Assembly (NCBI GenBank): GCA_018065065.1
Contig: JAGHTZ010000064.1
Span: 1 to 34,534 of the forward strand
Direction: 5' to 3'
Origin: Candidatus Equadaptatus faecalis
Lineage (GTDB): Bacteria; Synergistota; Synergistia; Synergistales; Synergistaceae
DNA: 34,534 nucleotides
The notes below the pieces were generated by a model, which had not been told where the DNA came from, searched no databases, and was given only the letters and a program-made list of their open reading frames with translations. A program made the position numbers and the translations under genes. Of this stretch, positions 8,667-17,092 are shown piece after piece (position 1 is the first letter of the stretch; each line of letters begins with the position of its first letter).

Positions 8667-11120
8667 ATGGATAACGGTTCAAAGCAGGCAAATCTTTTTG
8701 AGATAGGCAGGGTTTCCGCTCTCCCTATTGAAGACGAGATTAAGACCAGCTATATCAATTACGCTATGTCGGTTATCGTCGGACGCGCCATTCCCGACGC
8801 CCGCGACGGTCTGAAACCTGTTCAGCGCCGCGTGCTTTGGGACATGCTTGAGCTTGGTGTGCGCCACAATCAGCAGACAAAGAAATCGGCGCGTATCGTC
8901 GGTGACACGATGGGTAAATATCACCCGCACGGCGACGCTTCGATTTACGATACCATGGCGAGACTTGCTCAGGATTTTAACCTGCGCTATCCGCTTGTTG
9001 AAGGTCAGGGCAACTTTGGTTCAATAGACGGAGACCCCCCCGCGGCAATGCGTTACACCGAAGCCAAGCTTCAGTTGCTGGGCGAAGAGATGCTGGCAGA
9101 TATCAACGAGGAAACGGTTGACTGGATGCCTAACTTTGACGAATCTCTTATGGAGCCTGCGGTGCTTCCTTCGCGTATCCCCAATCTGCTTGTGAACGGC
9201 ACCACAGGCATAGCCGTAGGTATGGCTACCAATATGCCGCCGCACAATTTGGGCGAGGCAATAGATGTTTGCTGTGCTTTGCTTTCTAATCCCGAGACGG
9301 AGCTTTCGGAGCTTGTAAGGCTTATGCCGGGGCCTGATTTCCCGACAGGCGGAATTATCATGGGCAGAGACGGTATTATGGACGCCTACAGAACGGGCAG
9401 GGGTAAGATAATTCTGAGAGGCCGCGCGGAGATTGTTGAAGGAAACCGCGGCAGGAATTCTATCGTTATCACGGAGATTCCGTATGCGGTGAATAAAACG
9501 ACGTTTATTGAAACGATTGCGAAGTGCGTTCAGGCAGGGCAGATTGACGGTGTTTCAGACCTGCGCGACGAGTCCGACCGCGAAGGTATGCGTATCGTTA
9601 TAGACACGAAGGCTGACGCGGATCCCAATCTTGTGCTCCGCCAGCTTTACAACCGCACCCAGCTTCAGACGACTTTCGGCGTTATAAACCTTGCCATTCT
9701 TGACGGTCAGACGCGCGAACTTAATCTTAAAGAGATGGTCGGAATATTCCTTGACCACCGCCGCGAGGTTGTGCGCCGCCGCACCGAATTCCGTCTGCGC
9801 AAGGCGGAGGAACGCGCTCATATCGTCGAAGGTTTGCTTAAGGCGCTTGACATAATCGACGAAGTCATACGCACGATTAAATCCTCAGAAAATGCGGTTA
9901 CCGCAAGAAATGCCCTTGTTGCCAATCTCGGCTTTACCGAAATTCAGGCGCAGGCAATTCTTGACATGAAACTGCACAGACTTACCGGACTTGAAAGAAA
10001 TAAGCTTGATACGGAAATGAAACAGCTGCAGGCTGACATTGCGCGTTACAGGGATATTCTCGGCAGCAGTTTTGTGCTTGACTCGGTAGTTAAGAGCGAG
10101 CTTGTTGAAATTAAGGAACAGTACGGGGACAAACGCCGCACGGATATTGAAGACGGCGGTCTTGAAGAGGTCAACGACGAGGATCTCATTCCTGAGGAGG
10201 ATATCGTTATCGCCCTCAGCCGTGACGGTTACGTCAGAAGAATGCCGCTTGCCGACTACCGCGTGCAGGGACGCGGCGGAAAAGGAGTGAAAGGCGTTGC
10301 CACGAAAGCGGAAGACGAGGTTGCAATTCTTGAAACTACCACCACGCACCGCCAGCTTTTCCTCTTCACGGACAAAGGCAAGGTCTACGGAATGAAAGGC
10401 TACATGATTCCACAGCCGAAGACCGGAAAAGGCAAGCTGATTTCAACGCTTGTGCAGCTTGAACAGGACGAAAAGGTTGTTGCCGTTAAAGACAAGGACG
10501 CAAACGACGCTAAGTATATTTTCTTCGTTACGAAAAACGGTATAGCCAAGAGACTGCCCGTTGAAGAGCTTGACGGGCTTACAAGGGCAGGCAGACGCGT
10601 GCTCGGACTTACCGACGGCGACAACATTGCAAGAATCCGCGTCACGCACGGAAATGACGAACTGCTGTTTACAACGGCAAAGGGGCAGACGATACGCGTT
10701 CCCGAAGACGAATTCCGCCCGCTCGGCAGGCAGGCGCAGGGCGTTAAAGGCATACGCCTTGACGACGGCGACACTGTTGTCGGCTGCGACGTTGTTACAG
10801 AGGGCTATCAGGTGCTTTTCATTTCCGCAAAGGGAATAGGCAAACGCACGGAATATTCAGAGTTCACCACGCATCATCGCGGAGGCTACGGAGTGCGTTC
10901 AATGAAACTGACCGCAAAAACCGGAGACCTTATCGGCGCGTGGGGCGTTGACGACGAAGAAGAGATAATTATCATATCGGCAAACGGACGCATAGTCCGC
11001 ATACCGGTGAAACAGATTTCAATCCTCAGCCGTACTGCAACGGGCTATACCGTAGCGCGGCTTGACGAGGGCGATACTATTGCGGACATCAGCATAGTCC
11101 GCGAAGTAGAGGAGGATTAG
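8667..11120 (+). CDS. gyrA: DNA gyrase subunit A
   Basis: Predicted 817-aa breakage-reunion subunit of DNA gyrase (A2B2 with GyrB), which introduces negative supercoils. The start follows ggaggt (8655-8660). The winged-helix/tower region holds the catalytic tyrosine Y130 (AAMRYTEAKL) and the quinolone-determining segment GKYHPHGDASIYD at 83-95. The C-terminal beta-pinwheel carries a GyrA box, QGRGGKG (534-540), which marks gyrase rather than topoisomerase IV. The position equivalent to E. coli Ser83 is Ala91, while Asp87 is kept as Asp95. Alanine here is natural in mycobacteria and associated with lower quinolone susceptibility. It is the first gene of a tight operon; psd starts 3 bases after its stop. 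Confidence 0.98.
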   Translation: MDNGSKQANLFEIGRVSALPIEDEIKTSYINYAMSVIVGRAIPDARDGLKPVQRRVLWDMLELGVRHNQQTKKSARIVGDTMGKYHPHGDASIYDTMARLAQDFNLRYPLVEGQGNFGSIDGDPPAAMRYTEAKLQLLGEEMLADINEETVDWMPNFDESLMEPAVLPSRIPNLLVNGTTGIAVGMATNMPPHNLGEAIDVCCALLSNPETELSELVRLMPGPDFPTGGIIMGRDGIMDAYRTGRGKIILRGRAEIVEGNRGRNSIVITEIPYAVNKTTFIETIAKCVQAGQIDGVSDLRDESDREGMRIVIDTKADADPNLVLRQLYNRTQLQTTFGVINLAILDGQTRELNLKEMVGIFLDHRREVVRRRTEFRLRKAEERAHIVEGLLKALDIIDEVIRTIKSSENAVTARNALVANLGFTEIQAQAILDMKLHRLTGLERNKLDTEMKQLQADIARYRDILGSSFVLDSVVKSELVEIKEQYGDKRRTDIEDGGLEEVNDEDLIPEEDIVIALSRDGYVRRMPLADYRVQGRGGKGVKGVATKAEDEVAILETTTTHRQLFLFTDKGKVYGMKGYMIPQPKTGKGKLISTLVQLEQDEKVVAVKDKDANDAKYIFFVTKNGIAKRLPVEELDGLTRAGRRVLGLTDGDNIARIRVTHGNDELLFTTAKGQTIRVPEDEFRPLGRQAQGVKGIRLDDGDTVVGCDVVTEGYQVLFISAKGIGKRTEYSEFTTHHRGGYGVRSMKLTAKTGDLIGAWGVDDEEEIIIISANGRIVRIPVKQISILSRTATGYTVARLDEGDTIADISIVREVEED

Positions 11121-11123
11121 CGC

Positions 11124-11753
11124 TTGTTTAAAATCTCGCGCTACGGATGGTTTGAGGTAGGCGTGTTCGGCTTTGTTTTTGCCGCCGCCTGCTTCACGTC
11201 AAAATGCCTGGCATGTTTTCTGTTTTTCCCGCTTGCTTTTTTCATCTATTTCTTCCGCGACCCTGACAGGGAGCCTGAAGGAGAAGGCTGGCTGTCGCCG
11301 GCTGACGGCAGGGTGGTTGAAATTATTGACACGGAACACGAATATTTGGGCAAGGCTGTTAAAATAGGTATTTTTATGAACGGCTGGGACGTTCACGTAA
11401 ACCGTTTCCCGTTCATGGGAACAGTTGAATACGTAAGATACATGCCCGGAAAAAAGAAGGTGGCGTTTGCACCTAAAGCAAGCGACGTGAACGAAAGATT
11501 TTACGTCGGAGCAAGATCTGAGGACGGGCGTTTCCTTCTCTGCCAGATAGCGGGCATTATGGCGCGCCGCATTACCAAAGACGTTGCGATAGGCGACGAA
11601 TACGGACGCGGCGAACGCTACGGAATGATTAAACTCGGCTCAAAGGTTGACCTGTATCTGCCTGCTTCAATACGGCCGGTTGTCAACACAGGCGACCGCG
11701 TTAAGGCAGGGCAGACTGTAATAGGGGTGAAAAGAATTGAAAGAACAGAGTAA
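11124..11753 (+). CDS. psd: Phosphatidylserine decarboxylase proenzyme (short type)
   Basis: Predicted 209-aa pro-enzyme that converts phosphatidylserine to phosphatidylethanolamine. It begins with TTG, 3 bases after the gyrA stop, with the ribosome site aggagg inside the end of gyrA. One or two hydrophobic segments (about residues 8-42) anchor it in the inner membrane. The self-cleavage site is LGS at 171-173: cleavage before Ser173 makes the pyruvoyl group of the alpha chain. The length fits the short (about 200-230 aa) Psd class rather than the roughly 320-aa E. coli type. The next gene, pssA, makes its substrate and overlaps it by 17 bp. Confidence 0.95.
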   Translation: MFKISRYGWFEVGVFGFVFAAACFTSKCLACFLFFPLAFFIYFFRDPDREPEGEGWLSPADGRVVEIIDTEHEYLGKAVKIGIFMNGWDVHVNRFPFMGTVEYVRYMPGKKKVAFAPKASDVNERFYVGARSEDGRFLLCQIAGIMARRITKDVAIGDEYGRGERYGMIKLGSKVDLYLPASIRPVVNTGDRVKAGQTVIGVKRIERTE

Positions 11754-12492
11754 CGGAAAAATTCCGGTAAACGTTGTTATACCGAATATGATTACAAGCG
11801 GGAGCGTTTTCTGCGGCATCGCGTCTCTTGTCATGACGCAGCACTGCAGATTTAACGCGGCCGCTTTGCTGATATTCTTCGCTGTTTTCTTCGACGTTAT
11901 GGACGGAAGAGTAGCCCGCAAACTGAACGGAAGCAGTGCTTTCGGAGAGCAGCTTGACAGTCTTGCCGACGCACTCAGCTTCGGGGCGGCGCCTGCAATT
12001 CTTGTTTATTCCGCGTATCTTTCCAACACAGGCATAAATTCAACCTATCTCGGCGGCGCTGCTGATTCTCTCGGGATTATGGCAGCAGCGTTTTTCACGC
12101 TTTGCGGAATTCTCCGCCTTGCCCGCTTCAACGTTTGCCACATTCCCGAGGGGCCTTTTCAGGGGCTGCCTATACCTGCCGGCGGTTTGACGCTTGCCTC
12201 GCTTGTGCTTGCGCGCTTTCAGCTTTCGCCGCTGGTTGTGATGTTCGGAATGTTTTTTGTCGGCGTGCTTATGGTCAGTTCCGTGCCTTACTGCAACGCG
12301 AAAAAAATGCACAGCGGAAACGTGATAAAAGGACGATTCTATTCCGTTATCGCTTTGATAGCGGCTATTTTCTTCTTCCTGCGCTTCAGAGGTTTTATTG
12401 TTGTTTCGCTTATATACATTGCAACAGGTCTTTTCGGCATAGATCTTGCCAAATGGGCAACAAAAGAAGATACAGCCGAAATTAAGGAATAG
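11737..12492 (+). CDS. pssA: CDP-diacylglycerol--serine O-phosphatidyltransferase
   Basis: Predicted 251-aa membrane enzyme that makes phosphatidylserine from CDP-diacylglycerol and serine, the step before Psd. The CDP-alcohol phosphatidyltransferase signature is complete: DVMDGRVAR (53-61), then G70, D74 and D78, with Asp53, Asp56, Asp74 and Asp78 as metal ligands. Multiple hydrophobic helices follow. The start is a TTG inside the end of psd, with agggg upstream, so translation is probably coupled. The C-terminal tail is charged and cytoplasmic. Confidence 0.94.
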   Translation: MKEQSNGKIPVNVVIPNMITSGSVFCGIASLVMTQHCRFNAAALLIFFAVFFDVMDGRVARKLNGSSAFGEQLDSLADALSFGAAPAILVYSAYLSNTGINSTYLGGAADSLGIMAAAFFTLCGILRLARFNVCHIPEGPFQGLPIPAGGLTLASLVLARFQLSPLVVMFGMFFVGVLMVSSVPYCNAKKMHSGNVIKGRFYSVIALIAAIFFFLRFRGFIVVSLIYIATGLFGIDLAKWATKEDTAEIKE

Positions 12493-12524
12493 AAATTATT
12501 GCATAAACGGGGGAATGCTGAAAA

Positions 12525-14291
12525 ATGAAAAAAATTATGACAGGCAACGAAGCAATAGCACGGGGCGCATGGGAAGCGGGACTGCACGTTGCGGCAGCCT
12601 ATCCCGGAACTCCGTCCACTGAAATTCTGGAAAACATATCAACTTATCCTGAAATCTACTGCGAATGGGCACCGAACGAAAAGGTGGCGGTCGAGGTGGG
12701 CGCGGGGGCTGCTTTTGCCGGTGCCAGAGCCATGTCCGCCATGAAGCACGTCGGGCTTAACGTTGCTGCAGACCCGTTTTTCACCCTCGCTTACACCGGA
12801 ATTTCCGGCGGCTACGTAATAAACGTCGCCGATGACCCAGGCATGTTCAGCTCACAGAACGAGCAGGACAGCCGTTTCTACGCTTCCCACGCGAAGGTTC
12901 CCATGCTTGAGCCTTCAGACAGCCAGGAAGCTCACGATTTTATAAAAAAAGCTTTTGAAATATCCGAAAAATTTGACGCTCCGGTGCTTTTCCGCGTAAG
13001 CACGCGCGTATGCCACAGCAAATCTCTTGTTGAAACAGGCGAAAGAACGGAAATCGCGGTGAAACCGTATTCCAAAAACACTCCGAAATACGTTATGTCG
13101 CCGGCAAACGCAAAACAGAGAAAGATTGTTCTGGAGCAGAGGCTTAAGGATTTGCAGGCTTTCAGCGAAACAACCGAGCTTAACCGCACGGAAAACAACG
13201 GCAGCAAAATAGGCGTTATCACAAGCGGAATTTCCTACCAGCACGCGCAGGAAGTGTTCGGCGGCACGGTTGACTATCTCAAACTTGGCTTCACCTTCCC
13301 GCTTCCGCCGGAGCTTATGCTGAATTTTGCCGCGGCGCATGACGAAATATACGTTATAGAAGAAAACGAGCCTTATCTTGAAGGTTTTGCCAAACAGCTC
13401 GGAATAGACTGCGTCGGCAGGGAAAAACTTCCGTTTGTCGGCGAGCTTACGCCTGAAATCATCCGCCGCGCCTTTGTTCCTGCGTCTGAGGAAACAGGCG
13501 GCTACGCTGTTGAAGCCAAGGCTCCTCCCCGTCCGCCTGTGCTTTGCCCGGGCTGCACGCACAGAGGTTTCTTCTACGAAATAGCAAAATACAAAGAGAA
13601 AATCATAACGACCGCTGACATCGGCTGCTATACGCTTGGCTCGGTTCCACCGCTTGGCGTGAACGACAGCGTGCTCTGCATGGGCGCTTCAATTTCGGGC
13701 GGCATAGGCTTCCGCAAAGCGCTTGACAAAGCTGGCGACAGCAGAAAGGTATTCGCCGTTATCGGTGACTCCACCTTCTTCCATTCAGGCATAACAGGAC
13801 TTATAGACGCAGTTGTCAATAAAGCGGATATTGTCGTCAACATTCTTGACAACCGCATTACGGCAATGACAGGACACCAGGAAAACCCCGGCACAGGCAG
13901 AACTCTTATGGGAGAGCCGACACACCAGGTTGACCTTGAGGCGCTGTGTCTTGCCTGCGGCATCAAAAAAGAAAATCTGCGCGTCATAGACCCGTACAAT
14001 CTCAAAGAAACGGCAGAGGCGGTAAAAGCAGGTTATGAAGCCAAAGAACCGTTCGTAATCATAACAAAACGCCCCTGCGCGCTTATCAAAGAAGTGATGA
14101 AGGAACGCGCGAAGATGAAATGCGCCGTTGACAGGGAAAAATGCGTTGGCTGCAAGCTCTGCCTCAAAGCGGGCTGCCCCGCGCTTATGGTTGAAGACGG
14201 CAAGGCAAAGATAGATACGGCAATGTGCAACGGCTGTGAAATCTGCGCTCAGATTTGCCCCAAAAAAGCCATTTCAAGGGAGGATCTGTAA
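12525..14291 (+). CDS. iorA: Indolepyruvate:ferredoxin oxidoreductase, alpha subunit
   Basis: Predicted 588-aa subunit that oxidatively decarboxylates aryl-pyruvates (from Trp, Phe, Tyr) to aryl-acetyl-CoA, reducing ferredoxin. It is typical of peptide-fermenting anaerobes. In order: pyrimidine-binding region starting GNEAIARGAWEAGLHVAAAY; a middle domain; the TPP-binding region with GDSTFFHSG (414-422) and a downstream NILDN; and a C-terminal 2[4Fe-4S] ferredoxin domain with cysteines at 540, 543, 546, 551 and 568, 571, 574, 578. The ATG follows a ggggga site about 12 bases upstream. It lies 32 bases after pssA and 1 base before iorB. Oxygen-sensitive family. Confidence 0.96.
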   Translation: MKKIMTGNEAIARGAWEAGLHVAAAYPGTPSTEILENISTYPEIYCEWAPNEKVAVEVGAGAAFAGARAMSAMKHVGLNVAADPFFTLAYTGISGGYVINVADDPGMFSSQNEQDSRFYASHAKVPMLEPSDSQEAHDFIKKAFEISEKFDAPVLFRVSTRVCHSKSLVETGERTEIAVKPYSKNTPKYVMSPANAKQRKIVLEQRLKDLQAFSETTELNRTENNGSKIGVITSGISYQHAQEVFGGTVDYLKLGFTFPLPPELMLNFAAAHDEIYVIEENEPYLEGFAKQLGIDCVGREKLPFVGELTPEIIRRAFVPASEETGGYAVEAKAPPRPPVLCPGCTHRGFFYEIAKYKEKIITTADIGCYTLGSVPPLGVNDSVLCMGASISGGIGFRKALDKAGDSRKVFAVIGDSTFFHSGITGLIDAVVNKADIVVNILDNRITAMTGHQENPGTGRTLMGEPTHQVDLEALCLACGIKKENLRVIDPYNLKETAEAVKAGYEAKEPFVIITKRPCALIKEVMKERAKMKCAVDREKCVGCKLCLKAGCPALMVEDGKAKIDTAMCNGCEICAQICPKKAISREDL

Positions 14292-14292
14292 G

Positions 14293-14868
14293 ATGAACGA
14301 CACCAAAAGTATTCTGCTTGTAGGCGTTGGCGGACAGGGAACAATCCTTGCTTCCAAAATTCTCTCCGAAGGTCTTGCCCGCAAAGGCTTTGACATCAAA
14401 ATGTCGGAAATACACGGAATGTCGCAGCGCGGCGGCTCTGTTTCAACCCACGTGCGCTACGGCTCAAAGGTTGCTTCCCCGATAGTTTCCGAAGGAGAAG
14501 CGGACGTTCTCGTTGCATTTGAAAAATCAGAGGCAGTTCGCTGGCTCAATTATCTCAAAAAAGGCGGCTGGCTTGTCGTCAACAACTACGAAATAAAATC
14601 GCTGCCGGTGCTGACAGGACTTGCGGAATATCCTGAACAGGTAATTGAGCAGCTTAACGCGGCAGTTGAAAACGTTAAAATATTCAACGCCACTCAGATA
14701 GCGCGTGAACTCGGCAACGAAAGAGCGCAGAACATAGTGCTTCTCGGAGCGCTCATAAAGGCGCTCGGCATTGCAGACATGGACTGGGACAGCGTGCTTG
14801 AACAGCTTATGCCGGCAAAGGTTGTTGAGCTTAACAAAAAAGCGCTTCACGCAGGTATGGAGCAGTAG
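14293..14868 (+). CDS. iorB: Indolepyruvate:ferredoxin oxidoreductase, beta subunit
   Basis: Predicted 191-aa gamma-type 2-oxoacid oxidoreductase subunit that pairs with IorA. It begins NDTKSILLVGVGGQGTILA (glycine-rich nucleotide/CoA-binding loop) and keeps the family segment EIHGMSQRGGSVSTHVRYG. I chose ATG 14293 because gggagg (14278-14283) sits 9 bases before it and the protein then starts as in the family. A longer in-frame start at 14236 would run into the iorA ferredoxin domain. Last gene of the gyrA operon. Confidence 0.95.
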   Translation: MNDTKSILLVGVGGQGTILASKILSEGLARKGFDIKMSEIHGMSQRGGSVSTHVRYGSKVASPIVSEGEADVLVAFEKSEAVRWLNYLKKGGWLVVNNYEIKSLPVLTGLAEYPEQVIEQLNAAVENVKIFNATQIARELGNERAQNIVLLGALIKALGIADMDWDSVLEQLMPAKVVELNKKALHAGMEQ

Positions 14869-14930
14869 AATACATAACAGTATGTTGTATTCAGGCTGTG
14901 CAGTCTGCAGAAAATAGAGTTTAGAATAAG

Positions 14931-14961
14931 AAAAATCCGCCGTTAAGGCGGATTTTTGTTT
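14931..14961. terminator. Terminator shared by converging operons
   Basis: A perfect 11-bp stem (aaaaatccgcc 14931-14941 with ggcggattttt 14947-14957) has a 5-nt loop and T-rich flanks on both strands. It ends the gyrA-iorB transcript and probably also the minus-strand sirtuin-folD transcript. Confidence 0.85.
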
Positions 14962-14997
14962 TCATTGTGTAAAATCTTTTTTGTTTTGCGCTCCAAA

Positions 14998-15031
14998 ATT
15001 GGTTATTGGTAATTTGTAATTGGTAATTTTT
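14998..15031. repeat. Word-like repeat (ggtaatttgtaatt)
   Basis: ttggttattggtaatttg and taattggtaatttt repeat the same degenerate words seen near 172-200. The tract lies in the convergent gap and ends against the 61-aa gene on the minus strand. Confidence 0.55.
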
Positions 15032-15216
15032 TACGCGCTGTGCGTGAATTTTGTAGCGCCTCGTTCGTCATAGGTGTAGATTGTTCCGCCGACGCGTACG
15101 TTGACTGTTGTTCCGGTATAGCCGTGGAGCTCGCCTGTTTTTGTGTAAAGCACGCGGTTGCTCTCATCGTAGACGTAAACTGAGGAACCTTTCTGAATTG
15201 CGACTGCTATGGACAT
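15031..15216 (-). CDS. Small conserved-looking 61-aa protein with internal YxYDE duplication
   Basis: I do not recognise a function. It is supported by a good minus-strand ribosome site (aaggag about 9 bases before the ATG) and its place 32 bases after folD on the same strand. It consists of two similar halves: GSSVYVYDESNRVLYTKTGE and a second unit containing GGTIYTYDERGATKF, joined by LHGYTGTTVNVRV. The pattern suggests a small all-beta fold. There is no signal peptide or membrane segment. The duplication argues for a real protein. Confidence 0.7.
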   Translation of the reverse strand: MSIAVAIQKGSSVYVYDESNRVLYTKTGELHGYTGTTVNVRVGGTIYTYDERGATKFTHSA

Positions 15217-15248
15217 TTTTCAGTCTCCTTTCGCTGTTTTGCAGATAT

Positions 15249-16133
15249 TTAACCGCAGAAATTCTGCATATTGAGTTTTACTGCTTTGCCGAGCCTGCGT
15301 TTTGTGGCAAGCAGAAGAAGGTTTGAGAGCAGAAGCGCAACTGTCAGGGGACCTACGCCTCCAGGCACCGGCGAAAGCGCCTCAACGCAGTTGTCTTCGC
15401 ACGGCGCAACGTCGCCCGTCAGCTTTCCGTCAACGAAATTTGTGCCGACATCAGCGACCCAAGCGCTTTTTTTAAGTTTTCGCTGGTCTATGATTCCTGC
15501 CTGTCCGGCTGCCGAAATAACAACGTCGGCGTCTGCAAGAGCCTTGTCAAAGGCTTCCTGCGAGGTGCGCGTGTGGCATACGGTCACGGTCGCCTGACGG
15601 TGGAGCATGAGCAGGGCGGCTGCCCTTCCTACGTTCGGGCTTCTGCCGACTATCGTGCAGCGTTTGCCCTCAAAGCTTTTCATGCCGTAATATTCAAGCA
15701 GCAGAACGGCGGAATTAGCCGTGCAGGGCAGTGGTATATCCGTCTCACCGAGATACATTCGCCCGAGATTTTCAGGCAGAATACCCTCAATATCCTTTTC
15801 AGGAGGAATAACCGCGCGTATTTCGCCGGCGTTCCAGCCCTTCGGAAGCGGTGTCATAAGAATAATCGCGTCAATGTCGGGATTTTCGGCGATTTTGCCA
15901 AATTCCGCCGTGAATTGTTCCTTTGATATATCAGCCGGAAACTGAATATGCTCGGCGCATGCGCCGACGCTATGTGCCGCTTTTATCTGGCTTCCGACGT
16001 AATTCAGCGAGGCAGGATCGCTCCCCACCTGCACCGCGGCAAGCTTCGGAACAAAAGAAAGCTGCGATATTTCAGAGGCAATCCATTCGCGTATCTGTTT
16101 TGCCGGAGTCTTTCCTTCAAGTAACCGTGTCAT
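15249..16133 (-). CDS. folD: FolD-family protein (methylene-THF dehydrogenase/cyclohydrolase homologue) with altered active site
   Basis: Predicted 294 aa, the usual FolD length. FolD normally interconverts methylene-, methenyl- and formyl-tetrahydrofolate with NADP. The frame is kept: VGSDPAS (37-42), GRSPNVGRAAALL (163-175, dinucleotide site) and SPVPGGVGPLTVALLLSNLL near the C-terminus. However, the residues aligning with E. coli Lys54, Gln98 and Asp121 are Gln49, Met93 and Glu116, while Tyr50 is kept as Tyr45. The spacings (4, 44, 23) match exactly. In the human enzyme the Lys-to-Gln change is known to remove cyclohydrolase and keep dehydrogenase. This may be a dehydrogenase-only or repurposed enzyme (inference). 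Its ATG overlaps the sirtuin stop (ATGA). Confidence 0.9.
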   Translation of the reverse strand: MTRLLEGKTPAKQIREWIASEISQLSFVPKLAAVQVGSDPASLNYVGSQIKAAHSVGACAEHIQFPADISKEQFTAEFGKIAENPDIDAIILMTPLPKGWNAGEIRAVIPPEKDIEGILPENLGRMYLGETDIPLPCTANSAVLLLEYYGMKSFEGKRCTIVGRSPNVGRAAALLMLHRQATVTVCHTRTSQEAFDKALADADVVISAAGQAGIIDQRKLKKSAWVADVGTNFVDGKLTGDVAPCEDNCVEALSPVPGGVGPLTVALLLSNLLLLATKRRLGKAVKLNMQNFCG

Positions 16134-16876
16134 CGCCGCGCCCTTGCTCCCTTCACGGCTTCATTGACCTTTGTGAGGTAACTGCCTATTCCATCGTGTA
16201 CAACCAAATCTGCAATACAGTCCATCGGAGTTTCATCGCGGTTGATAATTACAAGCTTTGCGCCGCATTGCTTTGCCTGGCGCGGAAAATAGTTCGCCGG
16301 CGAAACTGTCAGCGAAGAACCGAAAACGATAAACGTGTCACAGCGTGAACTCCAGCGGTCGGCAAGCGTTAAAGGCTCGTTCGGCAGCATTTCCCCGAAC
16401 AAAACTATTCCGGGGCGCAGCTTTCCGCCGCATTCGCAGCGTTCCCCGTTCAAAAAGTCTTCGTCTGTATCGTAAAGCTTTCCGCATTTCTGGCAGCGCA
16501 CGGGAAGCATGCTTCCGTGCAGCTCTGCGACTTTCACTGAGCCTGCGCGCTGGTGCAGCCTGTCAATATTCTGCGTTATCACTCCGATGAGATACCCTTC
16601 CTTTTCCCATTCGGCGATAATTTTATGTCCTGCGTTCGGCTTGATGCTTTCGGGAACGTAAAGCCTTGCCTTGTAAAAAGAGCAGAAATTATCGTAGTTG
16701 CGCAGCACGGCGTCTATGGAGCACATCTCCATAGGGTCTGCTTCAGCCCAAAGCCCCGTGCGCGAACGGAAATCCTGAAGTCCTGATTCCGTGCTGAGAC
16801 CTGCGCCCGAAAAAACCGCGACGTTTCCGGCTTTGACGCGTTCCGCAAGCCAGCTTATGCCTTCCTCGCAATTCAT
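16130..16876 (-). CDS. NAD-dependent protein deacylase, Sir2 family
   Basis: Predicted 248-aa sirtuin that removes acyl groups from lysines using NAD. Visible motifs: GAGLSTESGLQDFRS (24-38, NAD loop), TQNIDRLHQRAG (101-112), catalytic His120 in ELHGS, a four-cysteine zinc site (C128, C131, C147, C149) and FGSSLTVSPANYFP. The ATG at 16876 has a G-rich site (gggggcgg) just upstream. First gene of a minus-strand operon with folD (4-bp overlap). Close to bacterial CobB/SrtN types; the exact acyl preference cannot be read from sequence. Confidence 0.95.
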   Translation of the reverse strand: MNCEEGISWLAERVKAGNVAVFSGAGLSTESGLQDFRSRTGLWAEADPMEMCSIDAVLRNYDNFCSFYKARLYVPESIKPNAGHKIIAEWEKEGYLIGVITQNIDRLHQRAGSVKVAELHGSMLPVRCQKCGKLYDTDEDFLNGERCECGGKLRPGIVLFGEMLPNEPLTLADRWSSRCDTFIVFGSSLTVSPANYFPRQAKQCGAKLVIINRDETPMDCIADLVVHDGIGSYLTKVNEAVKGARARR

Positions 16877-17092
16877 TTCATACCGCCCCCTTTTTGTCTT
16901 GTTTCATTATACATTAATCTGAGGGATTAAATTCATAAAACTGACAAGGTACCGTATTTTTGTTCGTGCCGCCGCAAAAGTTGCAGAACAACCGGAAAAC
17001 GGAGCAGATGCCTGGCATAATTACGGCACTTTTTGTTCGTTTTAGAGTATAATTAACGCGGTTGCAGAATTTATACAAAGAGGTGTTGTCTC
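16877..17092. promoter_or_regulatory. Divergent promoter region between sirtuin operon and pepA
   Basis: There are TATAAT boxes on both strands: minus at 16911-16906, about 30 bases before the sirtuin ATG, and plus at 17048-17053, about 40 bases before pepA. No good -35 box is seen for either, so activator dependence or weak promoters are possible. A ribosome site (aaagaggtg, 17077-17085) sets the pepA start. Confidence 0.45.

Noticed and set aside
14236-14292. Upstream in-frame start for iorB
   Set aside because: It would overlap the iorA ferredoxin domain; ATG 14293 has a strong ribosome site and family-like N-terminus.
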